Of a stretch of DNA of 64,000 nt, positions 1-9,013 are shown piece by piece. The stretch covers positions 532,372-596,371 of the forward strand of contig NZ_KB891809.1 of NCBI RefSeq assembly GCF_000373565.1. The letters run 5' to 3'. The notes under the pieces are model-generated. The model was not told the DNA's origin and did not search any database. It saw nothing but the letters and a program-made list of their open reading frames with translations. How positions within the stretch are numbered: the first letter of the stretch is position 1; each line of letters begins with the position of its first letter. Made by a program: the position numbers and the translations under genes. Source of the DNA: Streptomyces sp. HmicA12. Lineage in GTDB: Bacteria; Actinomycetota; Actinomycetes; Streptomycetales; Streptomycetaceae.

Positions 1-887
1 AAACGGTCGACGGCGCCGCGGGCAGGGTGCTCCGGCATGTCGCGCATCTCGGTGACGAAGCGGAGCAGCTCCTTGTAGACCCGCTCCCCCACGCGCTTGT
101 CGACGAAGCGGGGCGTCCAGCCGGGGGCCCCGCCCTGCACCGCGTCCATCACCGAGTCCGAGTGCAGGACGAGCCAGTCGTGGGCCCGCGCGCACACCAG
201 GTCGACGACCCGCCGGTGGCCGCCGTCCGCGACGACCTTCTCCAGCATCTTGCCGAGGCCCGGCGCGATCTCGGCGTTGTCGGCGCGGCGCGTGATGGCC
301 TCGCCGACCACCGCCTGGACGTCGGAGTCGCGCAGGACCGTCAGCGCGCCCCTGAGCGCCGTGGCCAGCTCCGCCGTCACCCGGTCGGCGTTCTTGGGCT
401 CGGCCAGCCAGGCGCCCAGGCGGGAGCCGATGCCGACGGCGCGCAGGCGGTCGCGCACGACGTCGCCGGAGAGGAAGTTCTCACCGACGAACTCACCCAG
501 CGAGAGGCCCAGTTGATCCTTCTTCTTCGGGATGATCGCGGTGTGCGGGATGGGGATGCCCAGCGGGTGGCGGAAAAGGGCCGTGACCGCGAACCAGTCG
601 GCGAGCGCGCCGACCATGCCGGCCTCGGCGGCCGCCGCGACGTACCCGGTCCAGGCGCCCGCGCCGGAGTGCCCCGCCCAGGTGGCGAGTACGTAGACGA
701 TCGCGACCAGGACCAGCAGGCCCGTCGCCGTCGTCTTCATTCGGCGTACACCGCGGCGCTTCTCCTCGTCGGCCGCGGTGAACTCGGTGACGGAGCGGCG
801 GGCGGTGCGGGGTTGGGCGGCGGGGCCGGGGGCATACTGCCCAGAGCCTCCTTGACCCGTTTCGCCCTGTTTGTCCGTCTCGTTCAT
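1..887 (-). CDS. DUF445 family membrane protein (3' end outside window)
   Basis: The minus strand is open from an ATG at 887 to the window edge, giving 295 or more residues; the C-terminus is missing. After a polar N-terminus comes RRMKTTATGLLVLVAIVYVLA (a membrane segment), then GYVAAAAEAGMVGALADWFAVTALFRHPLG, which is typical of the start of DUF445 (YjiN-like) proteins. The remainder is mostly helical, with GEFVGENFLSGDVV and DKRVGERVYKELLRF motifs. It is an inner-membrane protein of unknown biochemical function. It is divergent from the SGNH hydrolase gene. Family assignment is firm from the motifs; the role is unknown. Confidence 0.85.
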   Translation of the reverse strand, partial: MNETDKQGETGQGGSGQYAPGPAAQPRTARRSVTEFTAADEEKRRGVRRMKTTATGLLVLVAIVYVLATWAGHSGAGAWTGYVAAAAEAGMVGALADWFAVTALFRHPLGIPIPHTAIIPKKKDQLGLSLGEFVGENFLSGDVVRDRLRAVGIGSRLGAWLAEPKNADRVTAELATALRGALTVLRDSDVQAVVGEAITRRADNAEIAPGLGKMLEKVVADGGHRRVVDLVCARAHDWLVLHSDSVMDAVQGGAPGWTPRFVDKRVGERVYKELLRFVTEMRDMPEHPARGAVDR

Positions 888-1134
888 GATCGATCCGTCC
901 CGTTCATCCGTCCGTCCGCCTCGTTCCTCGCCCGTTCCACGTCCGGTCCCCGGTCGGCAATGTCATTCCCCTCACACATTGTCTCTTCCTGACCTACTCC
1001 CGGAACGAACCACAAGTTCCCGACGTCTCATTGGTCGGAGGGGGGCACCGTCGGCCTCGTCCCGCCCCATGACGCATCATGGGTTCATCACACCGGAGCC
1101 TTGGGCTCCCCCTGCCCGAGGAGACACACACCGC

Positions 1135-2457
1135 ATGACCAGGCGTCACGGTTATGCCTTGTTGGCCGCGCTCGCCGCGGTCGTCGTGGTGATCTCGGCC
1201 GCCATATACGTCGGGTTCTCCGGCGTCCTGCGAGGCGGCGACGACAACGTACAGGCGGGTGGCACCCACCCGCGCAGCTCCGCCGCGCCCGCCTCCACCG
1301 GCACCTGGGCCGGCAGCTGGTCGGCCTCCCCCGCGGGCGCCGAGCCCGGCACGGAGACGAATGGATTCTCCGGCCGCTCGGTCCGCAACGTCGTGCACAC
1401 CAGCATCGGCGGCACCGGTGCCCGCATCACGCTCTCCAATCTCTACGGCCAGTCCCCCCTCACCATCACCCACGCCTCGATCGCCGTCGCCTCGGCGCCG
1501 AACAGCCCGACGGCGCTCGCGAACACGGTGCGCCGCCTGACGTTCTCCGGGAACACCTCGGTGGTCATCCCGGCCGGCACGCAGGTCCTCAGCGACGCCG
1601 TGCGCCTCCAGGTGCCGAGCGACTCCGACATGCTCGTCACCACGTACTCGCCGACCCCCTCCGGACCCGTCACGTACCACCCGCAGGCCCGGCAGATGTC
1701 GTACGTGGCCGACGGCGACCTCGTCGAGGAGCCGAACGGCACGCGGTACACCGCGCAGAGCCCCTACTGGCGCTACCTGACCGCGCTCGACGTGCTCAGC
1801 AACGAGGCGGCGGGCACCGTCGTCGTCGTCGGCGACTCGCTCACCGACGGCATCACCTCCACCATGGGCGCCAACCACCGCTGGACGGACTTCCTCGCCG
1901 AGCGCCTGCGCGACGAGTCGGGTGCCCCGCACTACGGCGTCGTGAACCAGGGCATCAGCGGCAACCGCGTCCTGTCCGACGGCCTCGGCCGCCCCGCGAA
2001 CAACCCGAGCGGCCTGTCCCGCTTCGACCGGGACGCGCTGAACCGTTCCGGCGTGCGGGCCGTCGTCATAGACCTCGGGATCAACGACATCCTGCGCAAC
2101 CCGCAGCAGACCAACCCCGACAAGATCGCGGACGGGCTGCGCGAGCTGGTCCGGCAGGCCCACGCGCGCGGGCTGCGGGTCGTCGGGGCGACGCTCATGC
2201 CGTTCCAGGGGCACCGCGGGTACGAGCCGTACCTGGAGACCGTGCGCCAGGGCGTCAACGAGCAGATCCGGGCCGGCAAGGTCTACGACAGCTACGTCGA
2301 CTTCGACAGGGCGCTGCGCGATCCCTACAACCCGCGGCGGCTGCTGTCGCAGTACGACTCGGGCGACCATCTGCACCCCAGCGACGCGGGGTACCGCAAA
2401 ATGGCCGAGACCTTCGACCTGACCTCGTTGAAGGGCTCCACCGGCGCCGAGCTGTAA
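1135..2457 (+). CDS. membrane-anchored SGNH/GDSL hydrolase
   Basis: A 440-residue predicted extracellular esterase or lipase-type hydrolase. The N-terminal hydrophobic segment (about residues 6-30) is a signal anchor. A beta-rich domain (about 60-230) precedes the SGNH catalytic domain. Block I is GDSLTDG with the nucleophilic Ser, followed by ISGNRVL (block II-like), LGINDI (block III) and SGDHLHPSDAGY carrying the Asp-x-x-His of block V. The ATG at 1135 was chosen because GAGGAG lies 10-17 bases upstream; an in-frame ATG at 1069 exists but has no clear ribosome site. The substrate cannot be told from sequence; homologues are annotated as secreted lipases or acetyl esterases. Confidence 0.9.
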   Translation: MTRRHGYALLAALAAVVVVISAAIYVGFSGVLRGGDDNVQAGGTHPRSSAAPASTGTWAGSWSASPAGAEPGTETNGFSGRSVRNVVHTSIGGTGARITLSNLYGQSPLTITHASIAVASAPNSPTALANTVRRLTFSGNTSVVIPAGTQVLSDAVRLQVPSDSDMLVTTYSPTPSGPVTYHPQARQMSYVADGDLVEEPNGTRYTAQSPYWRYLTALDVLSNEAAGTVVVVGDSLTDGITSTMGANHRWTDFLAERLRDESGAPHYGVVNQGISGNRVLSDGLGRPANNPSGLSRFDRDALNRSGVRAVVIDLGINDILRNPQQTNPDKIADGLRELVRQAHARGLRVVGATLMPFQGHRGYEPYLETVRQGVNEQIRAGKVYDSYVDFDRALRDPYNPRRLLSQYDSGDHLHPSDAGYRKMAETFDLTSLKGSTGAEL

Positions 2458-2483
2458 CCGGGCTACGGCCTGCCCAGGGCGCC

Positions 2484-2588
2484 CCCGCCTTGGGCAATCT
2501 GCCGCCCCGCCGCGTTCCCGCCCCGGGCGCGTGCCACCCCCCGCCTTGGGCAATCTGCCGCCTGGGGCGGCAGGGTGGGCAAGGCGGC
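2484..2588 (+). repeat. duplicated 22-nt motif and imperfect hairpin after SGNH gene
   Basis: CCGCCTTGGGCAATCTGCCG occurs at about 2485-2504 and again at about 2541-2560. The second copy is followed by an imperfect inverted version (GGCGGCAG ... GGGCAAGGCGG), so RNA from this stretch can fold into a long imperfect hairpin. It may end the hydrolase transcript. No gene is seen here. Confidence 0.5.
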
Positions 2589-2660
2589 ACCCCGGCGCGG
2601 GGTGAGCGCTTCATCGGGCGGCCGGTACAGCGCCGTTCGCGGGTGATCGCCCGGTGGGGG

Positions 2661-2698
2661 CTGAGCGCGCAGTTCCCCGCGCCCCTGACGGGGCGCTG
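2661..2698. repeat. partial copy of the CGCAGTTCCCCGCGCCCCT palindromic repeat
   Basis: GCGCAGTTCCCCGCGCCCCT at about 2667-2686 is one arm of the repeat found complete at 38062-38152 and 45866-45937. It ends in a small GCCCC-TGAC-GGGGC hairpin. Its intergenic position between converging genes fits a terminator-like dispersed element. Confidence 0.6.
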
Positions 2699-2728
2699 AT
2701 CCCGGCCCGCGCCGCAAGCGGGCCGAGC

Positions 2729-3604
2729 TCAATCCCAGTGACGGCCCCGCCGGCGGCGCTCGCGGCGTTCCTCCAGGCGGTCCAGGTGCTCCTCGACGCG
2801 CTCACGGTGCCGCTCCACGCGGTCCTCGTGGAGGTGCCGGTGCCGGTCGTGGTGGCCCTCAAGGAGCTCGCGGCGCCCCTCCCGCCGCTCCAGCTTGTCG
2901 CGGCGGCGCTCCTCCTTCAGGCGCTGGCGCTCGGCGCGGGTCACCTTCCGCTCCACCCCGACACCGCCCCAGAACGCGAACCCGGTGACGATCACCCGCG
3001 GCGCCCCGGGATCGCCGGCCACCCCGGACTCGCTGTGGTCGAAGCCGCCCATGATGCCGATGCCGCGCACGACGACCTCGACGCCGGGCGGCACGATCAC
3101 ATTGACGCCGCCCATGATCGCGACGCAGTTGATGACGATCTCGCGGTCCTCGAAGTTCGCCTCGCGCAGGTCGAGTTCACCACCGCCCATCACCGCGACA
3201 CAGTCGAACCGGCGCGGCGCCGTCCACCGCCCCTTGCGCTCGAACCCCGAGAGGATGCCCACGCCCCACGCCGAACCGCCCGCCTCGCCGCCGATCCGCG
3301 CAGCCCAGTCCACGGCGCCCTCGGGCAACGGCCCCTTCACCAGGTTCACCGGGGCGGGCGCCGGGGCGGGCGCTCCCGCGCCGGGCAGGTCGCGGGTGAT
3401 CGGCGCCAGCTCCCGGTACGTACGCGCCTTGTACGTCTCTTCGAGGCGCTCGGTGAACTCGTCCATGTCGAGGCGCCCCTCGGCCATGGCGTCGCGCAGC
3501 CGCTCGGCGACCTGCTCCCGGTCGGCGTCGGAGGCGCGCAGATCGAGGCCGTCGTCGGAAGGGTTCGAGGCGTCGGGGCGGTCCGGGAGCGATGCGTCCG
3601 TCAT
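2729..3604 (-). CDS. DUF1707 / LiaF-like cell-envelope protein
   Basis: A 291-residue protein. Residues 20-75 (LRASDADREQVAERL ... RLDMDEFTERLEETYKART) are a clear DUF1707 SHOCT-like domain. A Pro/Ala linker leads to a beta-repeat region with recurring VMGG, IMGG and FWGG turns, like the LiaF/DUF2154 domain of envelope-stress regulators. The C-terminus is a highly charged Arg/Glu/His helix. It begins 19 bp after the ABC ATPase gene on the same strand and is probably cotranscribed with it. Its role is unknown; a membrane-stress or transporter-associated function is an inference from domain and context. Confidence 0.85.
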   Translation of the reverse strand: MTDASLPDRPDASNPSDDGLDLRASDADREQVAERLRDAMAEGRLDMDEFTERLEETYKARTYRELAPITRDLPGAGAPAPAPAPVNLVKGPLPEGAVDWAARIGGEAGGSAWGVGILSGFERKGRWTAPRRFDCVAVMGGGELDLREANFEDREIVINCVAIMGGVNVIVPPGVEVVVRGIGIMGGFDHSESGVAGDPGAPRVIVTGFAFWGGVGVERKVTRAERQRLKEERRRDKLERREGRRELLEGHHDRHRHLHEDRVERHRERVEEHLDRLEERRERRRRGRHWD

Positions 3605-3623
3605 ACGTTTCAGCCTACGGGCG

Positions 3624-4619
3624 TCAGGGCTTTACGGAAGCTCCCCCGGCATACATCCGCGCGATCACGCTCTCGATGTCCGGCTCCCGCACCGACAGGT
3701 CCGCCAGCGGATAGCGCCCGGCGATCTCCGCCACCAACGGCGCCGCCGACTGCCCGGCCGGGAACGCCAGCCACTGCCGCGCCCCCTCCACCTTCACCAC
3801 CCGCGCCGAGGCGACCATCTCCAGCTCCAGCGGCGGCAGTTCACGCTCCAGGTCGACGACGAGGGTGCGCTCGCCGCCGCCCAGGTCGTGCAGCCCCTCC
3901 AGCTCGCCGTCGTACATCAGACGGCCGTGGTCGATGACCATGACGCGGCGGCACAGCTGCTCGATGTCGGTGAGATCGTGCGTGGTCAGCAGCACCGTCG
4001 TGCCCTGCTCGGCGTTCAAGTCCCGCAGGAATCCCCGCACTTTGACCTTGGACACGACGTCGAGGCCGATCGTCGGCTCGTCCAGGTACAGCACCTCGGG
4101 GTCGTGCAGAAGCGCCGCCGCGATGTCACCGCGCATCCGCTGCCCGAGCGAGAGCTGCCGGACGGGGACCTCCAACAGCGGCTCCAGTTCCAGGAGTTCG
4201 ACACAGCGGGCCAGGTTCTCCGTGTAGCGCGCGTCCGGGATCCGGTACATGCGGCGCATCAGACGGTACGAGTCGATGAGCGGCAGGTCCCACCAGAGCG
4301 TGGTGCGCTGACCGAAGACGACACCGATGCGGTGCGCCAGCCTGGAGCGGTCGCGCGACGGGTCGATACCGGCGACGCGCAGCCGGCCCGCGCTCGGGGT
4401 CAGGATGCCGGTCAGCATCTTGATGGTGGTCGACTTCCCGGCGCCGTTCGGCCCGATGTAGCCGACCATCTCACCGCGCGGCACCGTGAACGTCAGCGAG
4501 TCCACGGCCCGCACCTCACGCCGCTCGCGCCGCAGGAAACCCGCCTTGCGGCGCACGTCGAAGACCTTCTCGACGCCCTCCACCTCGATGAGTACGTCCG
4601 TGCCGACGTCAACCGCCAT
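3624..4619 (-). CDS. ABC-2 type transporter ATP-binding protein
   Basis: A 331-residue ATPase driving the two permeases encoded immediately upstream. It has Walker A GPNGAGKST, Q-loop region VVFGQRTTLWWDLP, signature LSLGQRMRGD, Walker B EVLYLDEPTIGLD and H-loop TTHDL, followed by a short C-terminal domain. The FGQRTTLWWDLP stretch is typical of the NatA/DrrA-like group paired with COG4587 and COG3694 permeases. The ATG at 4619 follows GGGAG; a GTG nine bases upstream is possible. The substrate is unknown; drug or viologen export is a family-level guess. Confidence 0.93.
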   Translation of the reverse strand: MAVDVGTDVLIEVEGVEKVFDVRRKAGFLRRERREVRAVDSLTFTVPRGEMVGYIGPNGAGKSTTIKMLTGILTPSAGRLRVAGIDPSRDRSRLAHRIGVVFGQRTTLWWDLPLIDSYRLMRRMYRIPDARYTENLARCVELLELEPLLEVPVRQLSLGQRMRGDIAAALLHDPEVLYLDEPTIGLDVVSKVKVRGFLRDLNAEQGTTVLLTTHDLTDIEQLCRRVMVIDHGRLMYDGELEGLHDLGGGERTLVVDLERELPPLELEMVASARVVKVEGARQWLAFPAGQSAAPLVAEIAGRYPLADLSVREPDIESVIARMYAGGASVKP

Positions 4620-4634
4620 GTCCCACACTCCCGT

Positions 4635-5450
4635 TCAGCTCCCCGTACTCCGATACGCGCGCAGCGCCGCCCGCCACAGCATCCCCGCCACCGCCAGGGC
4701 CGCCGCGGCCACCAGCGGCGTCGTGAACGCGGTCCACCGCGGCAGGTCCAGCGGGTAGGGGCGGCCGAGGATGTAGAGCGCCGGGATCCAGTTGACGAAG
4801 GCCAGCGGCAGGACGAAGGTGACGCCCCGCAGCAGGTTGTCGCCGAACACGGTCGGCGGGTACTGGAGCAGGGCGTTGCCGCCGAACGTCGCCGCGTTCT
4901 GCACCTCGGCCGCGTCCTGCGCCACGATCTGGAAGGCCGCGCCCGCGAGGAACACGGCGACGAAGATCCCCGCCCCGCTGACCAGCAGCACCGGCACGAG
5001 CAGCACCTTCAGCGGGGTCCAGGCCACGTCCATCGCCGTCACCGACCAGCCGAGGACCACCAGGCCCTGCGCGAACCGCCCCACCCTGCGCAGCGCGAAC
5101 CGGTCGGCCGCCACCTGCGCGAGCACCGGCGCGGGCCGCACCAGGAACACGTCCAGCGTGCCGTCCCGCACCCGCTGCCCGACCCGCCCCAGCGAACCGG
5201 CGGCCAGGTCGGCGAGCCCGAAGGCGGCGCCCGCGGTGCCGTACAGGAAGGCGATCTCGGGGAGCGTGTACCCGCCGAGCCGGTCGACCTGCGAGAACAT
5301 CAGCAGGATCCCGACGAACTCCAGGGCCGTCACCGCGAAGTTGCCGATCGTCGTCAGCACGAAGGACGTGCGGTACGCCATCGTGGAGCGGATCCACGCG
5401 CCGCTGACCAGCCGGAACGCCCGTACCCCCACCACCGTCCTGCTAGCCAC
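4635..5450 (-). CDS. ABC-2 transporter permease (second subunit)
   Basis: A 271-residue membrane protein with about six hydrophobic segments. Motifs include YRTSFVLTTIGNFAVTALEFVGI and FVLPLAFVNWIPALYILGRPYPLDLP, characteristic of COG3694 permeases. The GTG start overlaps the stop of the upstream permease by 8 bp (GTGGCTAG), indicating translational coupling. The ATPase starts 15 bp downstream. It forms a heteromeric exporter with its two neighbours. Confidence 0.9.
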   Translation of the reverse strand: MASRTVVGVRAFRLVSGAWIRSTMAYRTSFVLTTIGNFAVTALEFVGILLMFSQVDRLGGYTLPEIAFLYGTAGAAFGLADLAAGSLGRVGQRVRDGTLDVFLVRPAPVLAQVAADRFALRRVGRFAQGLVVLGWSVTAMDVAWTPLKVLLVPVLLVSGAGIFVAVFLAGAAFQIVAQDAAEVQNAATFGGNALLQYPPTVFGDNLLRGVTFVLPLAFVNWIPALYILGRPYPLDLPRWTAFTTPLVAAAALAVAGMLWRAALRAYRSTGS

Positions 5451-6255
5451 CCTGCACCACCACCCGCCGCGTCGCCGCCCCCTGCATCAGCCGCCCCACG
5501 CCGAGGAGCCCGGCGCCCCACGCGGCCTGGAACAGATAGCTGCCCAGCAGGCCCCGGTCGGGATGCGTGCCCATCAGCACGTCGGCCGGGACCTGGAGCA
5601 GCGAGGACCAGGGCAGCGCGCGGGCGAGGTCGCCGATCGCGCCCGGGAAGACGTTCAGCGGCAGCAGCATGCCGGAGAAGAGGGTGCCGACGATCCCGTA
5701 CATCTGGGTCACCCCGCTGCCCTCCATCAGCCAGAACGAGGACAGCGCCACGAGATAGCGCAGCGCGAAGCTGACGACGCAGCCGAGCACGACCGCGACG
5801 AGGAAGGCGAGCCACCGCAACGGGTCCGTCGGCAGGGCGAGCGGGAAGACGAGCGCGCCGATCGCCAGCGGGACGACCCCGCGCCCGACGAGCTGGAACA
5901 GCGCCCGGCCGAGGTCCAGCGACAGCCACCAGCACTGCAGATCGACGGGCCGGTACAGGTCGACGGCGATGTCCCCGCTGCGGATCCGGTCCATCAGCTC
6001 GACCTCGACCCCGGCCGGCATGCCGAGCATCATCACCGAGAAGAGGGCCTGCCCCACCCAGACGAAGGTGAGCGCCTGCGTCTGGTCGTAGCCGCCGAGG
6101 TGCGGGCGCTCGTCCCACAGCGCGACATACGCACAGGCGATGATCATGCCGAAGACGGTGTTGGTGAAGATCCCGGCGGCGGTGGCCGCACGATAAGTCG
6201 CGTAACGCCGCACTCCACTGGCGGCGACAGCCGCGTACAGCCGTAAAGATCCCAT
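5443..6255 (-). CDS. ABC-2 transporter permease (first subunit)
   Basis: A 270-residue integral membrane protein of the COG4587 type, beginning MGSLRLYAAVAASGVRRYATYRAAT, with about six transmembrane segments and the internal motif DRIRSGDIAVDLYRPVDLQ. ATG 6255 is preferred over one at 6297 because similarity to the family begins there. It is the first gene of the permease-permease-ATPase-DUF1707 operon and diverges from the PBP gene across 120 bp. Confidence 0.9.
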   Translation of the reverse strand: MGSLRLYAAVAASGVRRYATYRAATAAGIFTNTVFGMIIACAYVALWDERPHLGGYDQTQALTFVWVGQALFSVMMLGMPAGVEVELMDRIRSGDIAVDLYRPVDLQCWWLSLDLGRALFQLVGRGVVPLAIGALVFPLALPTDPLRWLAFLVAVVLGCVVSFALRYLVALSSFWLMEGSGVTQMYGIVGTLFSGMLLPLNVFPGAIGDLARALPWSSLLQVPADVLMGTHPDRGLLGSYLFQAAWGAGLLGVGRLMQGAATRRVVVQGG

Positions 6256-6375
6256 CGTCGGCACCCTAGGGGCGGCCTGGCCTCGCCTGCCATGCATTTT
6301 CTCAGCGATGTAGGAGGCTTGTGTGTCATACGAGGCGTTCGTGACGTACGACGCGAATCAGGAGTTCCACAGGAC

Positions 6376-8643
6376 ATGAGCAGCGACGAGCCGGCCCAGC
6401 CTGAACAGCCCGCCGGGCAGCACAACGAGACGGACGAGCCCAAGCCCTCCAAGCGCCCCAGGCGCACGGGCTGGCGCCGGCTGATCCCCACCTGGCGCAT
6501 GGTGCTCGGCACGGTCATCGGCTTCGTCCTGCTGTGCATCGGCCTGTTCGCGCTCGGCTACTTCCTCGTGGACATCCCGCCCGCCAACTCGGCGGCGACC
6601 GCGCAGAGCAACGTGTACCTGTACGCGGGCGGCACGCAGATCGCCCGCGACGGCGAGGTCAACCGGGAGAACGTCCAGCTCGCCCAGATCCCCAAGACCG
6701 TGCAGCACGCGGCGCTCGCCGCCGAGGACCGCGACTTCTACTCCGAGTCCGCGATCGACCCGAAGGCCATGCTGCGCGCGGCCTGGAACACCGTCACCGG
6801 CAAGGGCAAGCAGTCGGGCTCCACCATCACGCAGCAGTACGTGAAGAACTACTACCTCGGCCAGGAACAGACCGTCTCCCGGAAGGTGAAGGAGTTCTTC
6901 ATCTCGATCAAGCTGGACCGCGAGGAGTCCAAGGACGAGATCCTGGAGGGCTACCTCAACACCAGCTACTTCGGCCGCAACGCCTACGGCATCCAGGCCG
7001 CCTCCCAGGCCTACTACGGCGTCGACGTCGAAGAACTGACGACCGCTCAAGGCGCCTACCTGGCAGCCCTGCTGAACGCCCCGAGCGCCTACGACGTGAT
7101 CGCGCACCCGGAGAACAAGGACAAGGCGCTGGCCCGCTGGAACTACGTGCTCGACGGCATGGTCAAGAAGAAGTGGCTCAGCGCCTCCGACCGGCAGAAC
7201 ATGACGTTCCCGATGCCGCAGGAGGCCAAGGGCCCGGCCGGGATGTCGGGACAGCGCGGCTACATCGTCCAGGCCGTGAAGGACTTCATCACCAGCAACA
7301 AGATCCTCGACGAGGACACCCTCGCCACCGGCGGCTACCGCATCACGACCACCCTGCAGAAGAAGAAGCAGGACGCCTTCGTGGACGCCGTCGACGACCA
7401 GCTCATGTCGAAGATCGACAAGAAGGCGCGCGACGCCGACAAGAACGTCCGCGCGGGCGGCGCCGCCATCGACCCGGCCACCGGCAAGGTCCTCGCGATG
7501 TACGGCGGCGTCGACTACACGCAGCAGTACGTCAACAACGCCACCCGCCGCGACTACCAGGTCGGCTCGACCTTCAAGCCGTTCGTCTTCACCTCCGCCG
7601 TGGAGAACGGCTCGACGACGCAGGACGGCCGCGTCATCACCCCGAACACCATCTACGACGGCACCGACAAACGCCCGGTCCAGGGCTGGGACGGCGGCTA
7701 CTACGCCCCCGAGAACGAGGACGGCGTCTCCTACGGCAACATCACCGTCCGCACCGCCACCGACAAGTCCGTCAACTCCGTCTACGCGCAGATGGCCGTC
7801 GACGTCGGCTCGGACAAGGTCAAGCGGACCGCGGTCGACCTGGGCATCCCGGAGAACACCCCGGACCTGACCGCCTCCCCCTCGATCGCCCTCGGCCCGT
7901 CCACCGCCAGCGTCCTCGACATGACCGGGGCGTACGCGACGCTCGCCAACCACGGCAAGCACGGCACGTACACGATCCTCGCCTCCATCACCAAGAACGG
8001 CGAGAAGATCGAACTCCCCGAGCAGGACAGCCGGCGGGCCGTCAGCCGCGAGTCCGCCGACACCACGACCTCGATCCTGCAGTCCGTCGTCGACTCCGGC
8101 ACGGGCACCGCCGCCCAGGCCGCGGGCCGCCCCGCCGCCGGCAAGACCGGCACCGCCGAGGAGGACACGGCGGCCTGGTTCGCGGGCTACACCCCGGACC
8201 TGGCCACCGTCGTCTCCGTCATGGGCCAGGACCCGGAATCCGGCGCCCACACCTCGCTGTACGGGGTCGCGGGCCTGCCCCGGATCAACGGCGGCGGGTT
8301 CCCGGCGCAGATCTGGGCCCAGTTCACGAGGACGGCACTGAAGGGCACCCCGGCCAACGACTTCGACCTCGACCTGGAGGCGGGCGCCGAGCAGCTCCCG
8401 ATCCCCACGGCGACGACGTCACCGACCACCCCGGAGTCCGACGAGCCCTCCGCCTCCGAGGAGCCGTCCGGCGAACCCACCGGCGAGACGGCGTCCCCGA
8501 CCACCGAGTCCCCGGACACCTCCGCGACCCCCGAGACCACCGCCCCCGACGAGGAACAGCCGGACGGCGGCGGCGGCGAGGGCGTCCTCAATGACCTGAC
8601 GTCGCCTTCAGGCCGACGATCGCCACAAGCAGCAGAACGATGA
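6376..8643 (+). CDS. bifunctional penicillin-binding protein (transglycosylase/transpeptidase)
   Basis: A 755-residue class A PBP that polymerises and cross-links peptidoglycan outside the membrane. After a basic cytoplasmic tail and one membrane segment (about 45-70) comes a GT51 domain: AAEDRDFY with the catalytic Glu, QSGSTITQQYVKN, and KDEILEGYLNTSYFGR. The transpeptidase domain has STFK (nucleophilic Ser), SVN and KTGTAEEDTAAWFAGY. A Ser/Thr/Pro/Glu-rich tail of about 80 residues follows. ATG 6376 has AGGAG 11 bases upstream. The last 56 bp overlap the convergent sugE gene. Confidence 0.95.
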   Translation: MSSDEPAQPEQPAGQHNETDEPKPSKRPRRTGWRRLIPTWRMVLGTVIGFVLLCIGLFALGYFLVDIPPANSAATAQSNVYLYAGGTQIARDGEVNRENVQLAQIPKTVQHAALAAEDRDFYSESAIDPKAMLRAAWNTVTGKGKQSGSTITQQYVKNYYLGQEQTVSRKVKEFFISIKLDREESKDEILEGYLNTSYFGRNAYGIQAASQAYYGVDVEELTTAQGAYLAALLNAPSAYDVIAHPENKDKALARWNYVLDGMVKKKWLSASDRQNMTFPMPQEAKGPAGMSGQRGYIVQAVKDFITSNKILDEDTLATGGYRITTTLQKKKQDAFVDAVDDQLMSKIDKKARDADKNVRAGGAAIDPATGKVLAMYGGVDYTQQYVNNATRRDYQVGSTFKPFVFTSAVENGSTTQDGRVITPNTIYDGTDKRPVQGWDGGYYAPENEDGVSYGNITVRTATDKSVNSVYAQMAVDVGSDKVKRTAVDLGIPENTPDLTASPSIALGPSTASVLDMTGAYATLANHGKHGTYTILASITKNGEKIELPEQDSRRAVSRESADTTTSILQSVVDSGTGTAAQAAGRPAAGKTGTAEEDTAAWFAGYTPDLATVVSVMGQDPESGAHTSLYGVAGLPRINGGGFPAQIWAQFTRTALKGTPANDFDLDLEAGAEQLPIPTATTSPTTPESDEPSASEEPSGEPTGETASPTTESPDTSATPETTAPDEEQPDGGGGEGVLNDLTSPSGRRSPQAAER

Positions 8644-8908
8644 AGAAGATCCGCGCGGCCGTCGCGGGCTCGCCCAGCGCCAGCATCCCGACGACGGCCG
8701 CACCCGCGGCGCCGATGCCCACCCAGACGCCGTACGCGGTACCGATGGGCAGCGACTTCGCCGCGTAGGAGAGCAGCACCATGCTGGCGACGATTCCGGC
8801 GCCCGTGAAGACGCTCGGCCACAGGCGGGTGAAACCGTCCGTGAATTTCATACCGATCGACCAGGCGACCTCGAGAAGTCCGGCGATCACGATCAGGATC
8901 CAGGCCAT
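8588..8908 (-). CDS. sugE: SugE/Gdx-type small multidrug resistance exporter
   Basis: A 106-residue protein with four transmembrane helices. MAWILIVIAGLLEVAWSIGMKFTDGFTRLWPS carries the conserved Glu14-equivalent of SMR transporters, and PIGTAYGVWVGIGAAGA matches the Gdx/SugE subgroup. Known Gdx proteins export guanidinium as antiparallel dimers coupled to protons. ATG 8908 is supported by GGAGG 8 bases upstream; the longer GTG start at 8917 would overlap that site. A guanidine-III-like riboswitch lies upstream, which supports guanidinium as substrate. Confidence 0.92.
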   Translation of the reverse strand: MAWILIVIAGLLEVAWSIGMKFTDGFTRLWPSVFTGAGIVASMVLLSYAAKSLPIGTAYGVWVGIGAAGAAVVGMLALGEPATAARIFFIVLLLVAIVGLKATSGH

Positions 8909-8940
8909 GACTGGCACCTCCGTCAGTGGTTCTCAACAGG

Positions 8941-8984
8941 GGTGCGTCGTCTTTGCAGATCCCGGTACGGCGCGTCTCGTCGGG
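8941..8984 (-). promoter_or_regulatory. guanidine-III (ykkC-III-like) riboswitch upstream of sugE
   Basis: On the minus strand the element reads CCCGACGAGACGCGCCGTAC, then CGGGATCTGC, then AAAGACGACGCACC. This matches my memory of the class III guanidine aptamer: a CCCG/CGGG helix enclosing ACGAG and GCGCCGTAC, then an AAGACG tail able to pair as a pseudoknot with GCGCCGT (one C-A mismatch here). It ends about 20 nt before the GGAGG ribosome site (8917-8921), which suggests translational control of sugE by guanidine. The call is from remembered consensus plus gene context; a covariance-model search was not run. Confidence 0.8.
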
Positions 8985-9013
8985 TACCCATAAAGGTAGC
9001 AAAGGGCATGCAA

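Noticed and set aside
2895..5774. A 959-codon plus-strand frame across the ABC operon.
   Set aside because: Antisense to four recognised genes and of low-complexity composition.
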